Assembly (NCBI GenBank): GCA_021464415.1
Contig: CM038464.1
Location: 57,835,328-57,899,327, forward strand
Direction of reading: 5' to 3'
DNA from: Lonicera japonica
Lineage: Eukaryota > Streptophyta > Magnoliopsida > Dipsacales > Caprifoliaceae
DNA length: 64,000 nucleotides
Made by a program: the position numbers and the translations under genes. Shown piece by piece: positions 60,434-64,000 of the stretch. How positions within the stretch are numbered: position 1 is the stretch's first letter; every line of letters begins with the position of its first letter. The notes beneath the pieces are model-generated. The model worked only from the letters and a program-made list of their open reading frames with translations. It made no database searches and was not told the origin of the DNA.

Positions 60434-63400
60434 TAAACAGTTAAATTAACCTGGTGGATTCCACTTCCATGAGAAAAGGCATTAGCTCCAACTATGGCTT
60501 TATTTGGTTGCACGGACAATCCACTGTGCTCTTCCACCTACAATATATAGCATAATTACAAATATGTACAAAACAGCATGAAAACAATATTTACTTAGCC
60601 AAGTGAGTTATTTAAAAAAAAGGGGTAATTTCAAAAGATTTACATATATAACTAGATGTGAAGACTTGCAGTAATTTTCCAAAGGGACAATTAAAAAAAA
60701 GGTCTTATTAGAGAAAGATTTTCACACTAAAGCCAAAGAATAATTTTTTTGTAAATAAAGGGCCTATTTTTTATTTTATTGATAATATGACATGTGCTTT
60801 TTTTCATTGTAAAATGACATCCTAACCCTTAAAATAAACTAAAAAATACCAATATGCATTAAAATATGGACTGCAATATGAACTTTGCAATCTATATTTC
60901 ACTGTAATATGAACTTTGCAGTCCACATTTTACTGCAATATGAACTTTGTAGTTTCACTGCAATATGAACTTTGCAGTCCACATTTTACTGCAATATGAA
61001 CTTTGTAGTCTTTATTTTTGGTGCAAAGTTCATATTGCAGTCCATATTTTACTGTAATGTGAACTTTGCAGTCCATATTTCTAGTACAAAGTTCATATTG
61101 CAGTCTATATTTCACTGCAATATGAACTTTGCAGTTCATATTTTACTGCAATATGAACTTTGCGATCCATATTTTTTGTACAAATTTTATAAAGAGGGGT
61201 AATTTAGGTAATATATAACATGTTTTTATTAATTAAATGATATTCAAATTTATTCAAATACCTTAATTTAAAATATAAAATAAAATAGGCCTCTTACACT
61301 AATTACCAATTAAAAATAAGCCTTTCATTCAAAAAAATATTATTCATTGGATTTTTTGTAAAAATCAATGTGTAATAAGACCTTCTACCTAATTTTTAGT
61401 TTTCCAAAATGAAAAATCAGATAGAAGAAGTAATCGTAAAATTTTAACGTACCATCTTACTAGCTTTTAAAATATGTCTCGAATTGATTCCGGTGTACAG
61501 ACCACCTAGGAGATCTTTTCCTCGTGATTTTAGAGCCATAACAAACTGTCAAAAAAGGGAAGAAAACAAAAATTATTGTGAATTATCATATATAATATTG
61601 AATGCTTTGGGAATATCACATTGCTATTGAGTATTTGAATCTCCGCGAAGGGAAAAAAAATTTTTTGTAGGAATTTGTATATATATATACAATTCAATCG
61701 GATCTAGTGTAAGCCGGTCTTTAGTGACAAATTTTCAACTCTAAAACAGGGTAAAATGTTGTTCATCGATAAAAATTTATTGCTAAAGACTAATCCATGC
61801 ATATATAAATCGATTCGTACCAAATCTTTTATTAATGTAACCATTAATAACAATCAAATAATTAAGTATATGCTAGCTACCTCTTCCAATGGAGCATTTC
61901 CAGCTCTTTCACCAATGCCATTCATAGTCACATGTACTTCCCTAGCACCTGCATTTACAGCCTGGGTTTTGACATTTTCAGTTATACATTTATATGTAGC
62001 ACCAATATTAAATGCCTCACTAGACATGAAATAAATATATATTTATATTATAAGGAATTAAATATCTTTTTCAACACACGTCTATCTTAAAAAATCTATA
62101 ATTTTTTGGTCAAGATTTCACAATATAGAGACAACCACTTACTAACCTATTTCTTTACATTACATTTTTCTCTCATAATTTTTTCAAAATAATTAAAAAT
62201 ATGACAACTTTAAATCCGAAAATCGTAATTTGATAAATTTATACATTTACAATCTAGTTATCGAGATCTACAAAATAATAACAATTTAAAAAAAATCAAA
62301 TTTTAGATAATACATAATTCCATGCTATTGAGTGTTTTTTTCAAGTTTAAACACAGTAATCTATAAAAGAACTATCGAATCAGAAAATCTATACAGTTTA
62401 CGTTTATAACACACTTTACACATAAATTATATATTATACACAATCACTTGAAATGGTACGTTTTACATAACCAAACAATTCGGTGATAATTTTCTATCTC
62501 TAACCCCATCCTTCTAACCCACATTCCATCCATTTAAGACCTTCAAAAAGCTCCAATATGCCCACAACCCTACACTAGGCTTAGTTAAAATATGATTAAT
62601 TTAGTTCGGGCTAAGGTTTTTTCCATCAATAAATTCACACATTTGACATAATTCATCGATTTCAAACTAAAATTGGTGTCAAATCTACCGACTAACATTC
62701 AAATTCCTCTTTTATTTAAAAACAAAAAAATAAGTTTCACCATGCATGCCGTATAGCACGGACAATACTTAAATTATACATAGATATATAGATAGAATCA
62801 TCCTCCCTCAATTTTAGTTAAAGGCTTCATACTCTCTTTTTTTTATGTTTTTGAGATAATAGAAACTCCTAAATATTTAAGAGGAAGAGAATAATAATTT
62901 TAGCAAATAAGAGTTTATTATTTTATTTTGGGATGTCCCAAGAGCTTAAACAATTTCTTGTTCAGACATAATCGATATCTCAAATATATGTCTTAAACAT
63001 GTTTCATTCATATTAATCGACGTAGAATTCTTATAGTATGTGAGGTAGCGACTATTAAAATATAGCATTTCATTATATTAAAAATATACGTTAACATGTA
63101 CCGTTGGAGCATACTAGAAAACATGACTAGATATAAAATTTGTAGTCCTCTCAAATTAAAAATACATGATTTCGTTCTTGGACATCGATATTTAATTAAC
63201 AAGTCAGTTCCTTTTGTGGACATCATCTTTAATCTTTGTTCATACACCAAATTTTCACTACATCAAATAGGTCTTATTCTTTGGTACATATTGTGTAATT
63301 AAAAGCCAGATTCCTTTTACGTACGGACATCATCATTATACATCATGAATTCTTAAAAAAATGATTATTTAAAACCGAATTCTTAATTTGGACCAAAGAG

Positions 63401-64000
63401 TATATTTGTAATGCATGTTATTATAACCTTGCTATGATCATATAGATTGAACCTTGCGAGGACCTTAAATTAACAGAAATGTTAATTAAACTGAGCAATT
63501 ATACTAGTATAGAAAAGCAATTATTTGAAAGTTATGAGGCAATAAAGTAAGAGAGTGAAAAGAGGACATAAATATATACAGTCTAGATCTGGTCCTCTAG
63601 CTAGCCACGAATTTTTATCACCAAAGAGGAAGTTTCAGCGCCGAAAAATCTTCGCTAAAAGCAATCCGTATACAGACCGGCTAGTGCCATAACATTTTAC
63701 TCTCTATATATATATTAATTATACTATTAATTGTGTATGCTGAAACATAGTTTATATATAAATATATATAAACGCAAATCTCACTTAAAAGTTTTAATAT
63801 GCAGTTAAGATCAAGTGTTGGGGCAAACGTTAACCTGGCCAATTAAACTAGTACAGAAATGCAATAATTTGAAAGTTTTGGGGCAATAACGAAATTAAAG
63901 ATAATGGAGGGAGGACATACTGCTAATGTATTTGCAGTGGCAAACCCAAGATCATCATGGCAATGAGTTGCTATAATTACATTTTCCACCCCAACAATAT
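46533..64000 (-). CDS. 2-isopropylmalate synthase-like gene, copy 2 (partial, exon 1 outside window)
   Basis: Exons on the minus strand: 64000-63921 (part of exon 2), 61961-61881, 61545-61453, 60537-60451, 60058-59958, 57979-57946, 57817-57743, 57184-57095, 56702-56568, 56065-55945 and 46632-46533. All splice sites are GT-AG. The frame is unbroken from [15 protein letters not shown] through [33 protein letters not shown] and VLGKLSGRHALK into the LeuA regulatory domain ([15 protein letters not shown]). In exon 11 an AAAG run of copy 1 is AAG here (near 55980). The frame shifts and ends at TAA just before the donor, so the last exon ([20 protein letters not shown]) would be lost. The product would keep catalysis and lack the end of the domain that binds leucine. 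The last intron is 9.3 kb because of a MULE. A sequencing error in exon 11 remains possible. Confidence 0.85.
47170..47370 (+). promoter_or_regulatory. Possible promoter and 5' leader of the MULE gene
   Basis: GAGCATAAAACCC (about 47193) is TATA-like, followed by a pyrimidine-rich leader. In the leader the 26-bp unit AATTCTTCTCTCAATCTGCA plus GCCAAACT is tandemly doubled (47250-47305). No long ORF begins here; the coding exons would lie 3.4 kb downstream. Confidence 0.35.
47716..49150 (-). mobile_element. Ty1/copia fragment inside the MULE (RT end and RNase H)
   Basis: On the minus strand 49050-48685 encodes the end of a copia reverse transcriptase ([32 protein letters not shown]). 48480-48081 encodes RNase H ([59 protein letters not shown]). 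One stop and a 103-bp tandem duplication break it. TGTTAGAA at 47716 and TTCTAACA at 47942 may bound a short LTR. Confidence 0.78.
48482..48687. repeat. 103-bp exact tandem duplication in the copia fragment
   Basis: 48482-48584 is repeated as 48585-48687 with no difference I can see. It shifts the copia frame (103 is not a multiple of three). Confidence 0.9.
50380..50603. mobile_element. Tourist-like MITE within the MULE
   Basis: The ends GGTGATGTTTGGT and ACCAAACAGGCCC are flanked by TTA on both sides. 224 bp, AT-rich, non-coding. Confidence 0.55.
50834..53679 (+). pseudogene. MULE transposase fused to an OTU cysteine protease
   Basis: Exon 50834-50950 ([15 protein letters not shown]) splices to 51041 onward. 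Order: a FAR1-type DNA-binding region ([33 protein letters not shown]), then the transposase core with Asp in [11 protein letters not shown] (51698), Asp in [13 protein letters not shown] and Glu in [14 protein letters not shown] (52237). A SWIM zinc finger [15 protein letters not shown] follows (about 52496-52546), then an AT-hook-like [10 protein letters not shown]. The OTU domain has DGHCGYRC (Cys 53149) and [10 protein letters not shown] (His 53500). Lesions: TAG at 51200, one base lost near 51871, TAA at 52123. The last 497 codons (52204-53697), covering SWIM and OTU, are open. FAR1-like transposases bind terminal repeats and cut DNA; OTU proteins remove ubiquitin. MULEs carrying OTU domains are known in plants. 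Confidence 0.85.
53881..54249 (+). other. Two duplicated terminal exons of the MULE gene
   Basis: After the donor at 53680, exon 53881-53951 gives [11 protein letters not shown] then stop. A second exon from 54214 gives [11 protein letters not shown] then stop at 54247-54249. Each follows an acceptor AG, and their introns also align (GTAAGTAGTCATTTATAACA and GTAATTAGTCCTTTATAGCA). They arose from one tandem duplication of about 330 bp. Confidence 0.65.
56159..56415. mobile_element. MITE in intron 10 of IPMS copy 2
   Basis: The ends TGGCTCCATTTGATTGCAA and TTGTAATCAAACGGAGCC bound 257 bp absent from copy 1, where ACATGTAAAATT is continuous. A TA or GTA target duplication fits. Confidence 0.72.
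56787..57012 (+). mobile_element. SINE-like element, copy 2 counterpart
   Basis: This is the counterpart of 3787-4020, at the same intron position, more diverged in the A box. Its presence in both copies places the insertion before the duplication. Confidence 0.45.
58372..59290. mobile_element. CACTA MITE (919 bp) in intron 6 of IPMS copy 2
   Basis: CACTACAAGAATTTTACC at one end and, reversed, CACTACAAAAATTTGACAC at the other, with the 3-bp duplication ACA (58369-58371 and 59291-59293). Copy 1 is empty here (TTTACACCGGGTG near 5967). It includes a (CTT)n run at about 58852-58893 and a SINE-like CTAGCGCAGTGGTGTAGTGG at 59045. Confidence 0.85.
60364..60433 (+). repeat. (AAT)n microsatellite
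   Basis: About 23 units beside exon 5 of copy 2. The poly-Asn frame it creates is not a protein. Confidence 0.97.
60684..61399. mobile_element. MULE-type MITE (716 bp) with an internal palindromic array
   Basis: TTTTCCAAA (9 bp) flanks both sides (60675-60683 and 61400-61408). Copy 1 has it once, near 7380. The inverted ends share AAGGTCTTATTA. The centre (60870-61170) is an array of ACTGCAATATGAACTTTGCAG-like words in both orientations. Confidence 0.82.

Noticed and set aside
60125..60436. Frame ending in poly-Asn
   Set aside because: It is produced by the (AAT)n microsatellite.

Overview
This is AT-rich plant nuclear DNA, most likely eudicot. The evidence is split genes with GT-AG introns, Ty3/gypsy elements of the Athila and Tat types, a Ty1/copia fragment, Mutator-like, CACTA and Tourist-type DNA transposons, and tRNA-derived SINEs. 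I cannot name the species. No prokaryotic gene, CRISPR array or operon is present.

The host genes are two tandem minus-strand paralogues of 2-isopropylmalate synthase (LeuA/IPMS; relatives are MAM and citramalate synthases). Copy 1 (1890-10865) shows all 12 exons. It carries a 2-bp insertion in exon 7, a 1-bp deletion in exon 9 and a 1-bp deletion in exon 11, so it is probably a pseudogene or a truncated catalytic-only protein. Copy 2 (46533 to beyond 64000) is clean in every exon seen from 2 to 10. Its own 1-bp deletion in exon 11 removes the end of the C-terminal regulatory domain. Comparing the introns of the two copies gives natural filled and empty insertion sites.

Between the genes (about 11-46.3 kb) lies a nested repeat island. 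It holds MITEs and SINEs (11-19.4 kb), a Tat-like LTR relic (20.2-21.2 kb), and a decayed plant-mobile-domain (PMD) gene (21.85-23.3 and 34.26-34.92 kb). A complete Athila-like retrotransposon (23304-34220, TSD TTTTG, 1658-bp LTRs, tRNA-Asp-type primer site) sits in an intron of that gene. Next come a minus-strand Tat pol relic with two RNase H domains (35.7-37.96 kb), a minisatellite, long Tat-type LTRs, a solo LTR with TSD GTATG (41624-43189) inside an older Athila LTR relic, and an inverted second-family Athila LTR with its primer site (44243-46097).

Copy 2 has been enlarged by insertions that copy 1 lacks. These are an 8.1-kb MULE in its last intron (47045-55128), a 257-bp MITE, a 919-bp CACTA MITE and a 716-bp MULE-type MITE. 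The MULE encodes a broken FAR1-like transposase joined to an intact-looking OTU cysteine-protease domain.

The least explained signals are three. First, the Athila element carries 16-bp perfect palindromes in both LTRs and in its 3' spacer, and a diverged family has differently spelled dyads at the same LTR position. Second, the OTU end of the MULE looks preserved while its transposase is broken, and it has a duplicated terminal exon. Third, both IPMS copies have independently lost the reading frame of the feedback domain.
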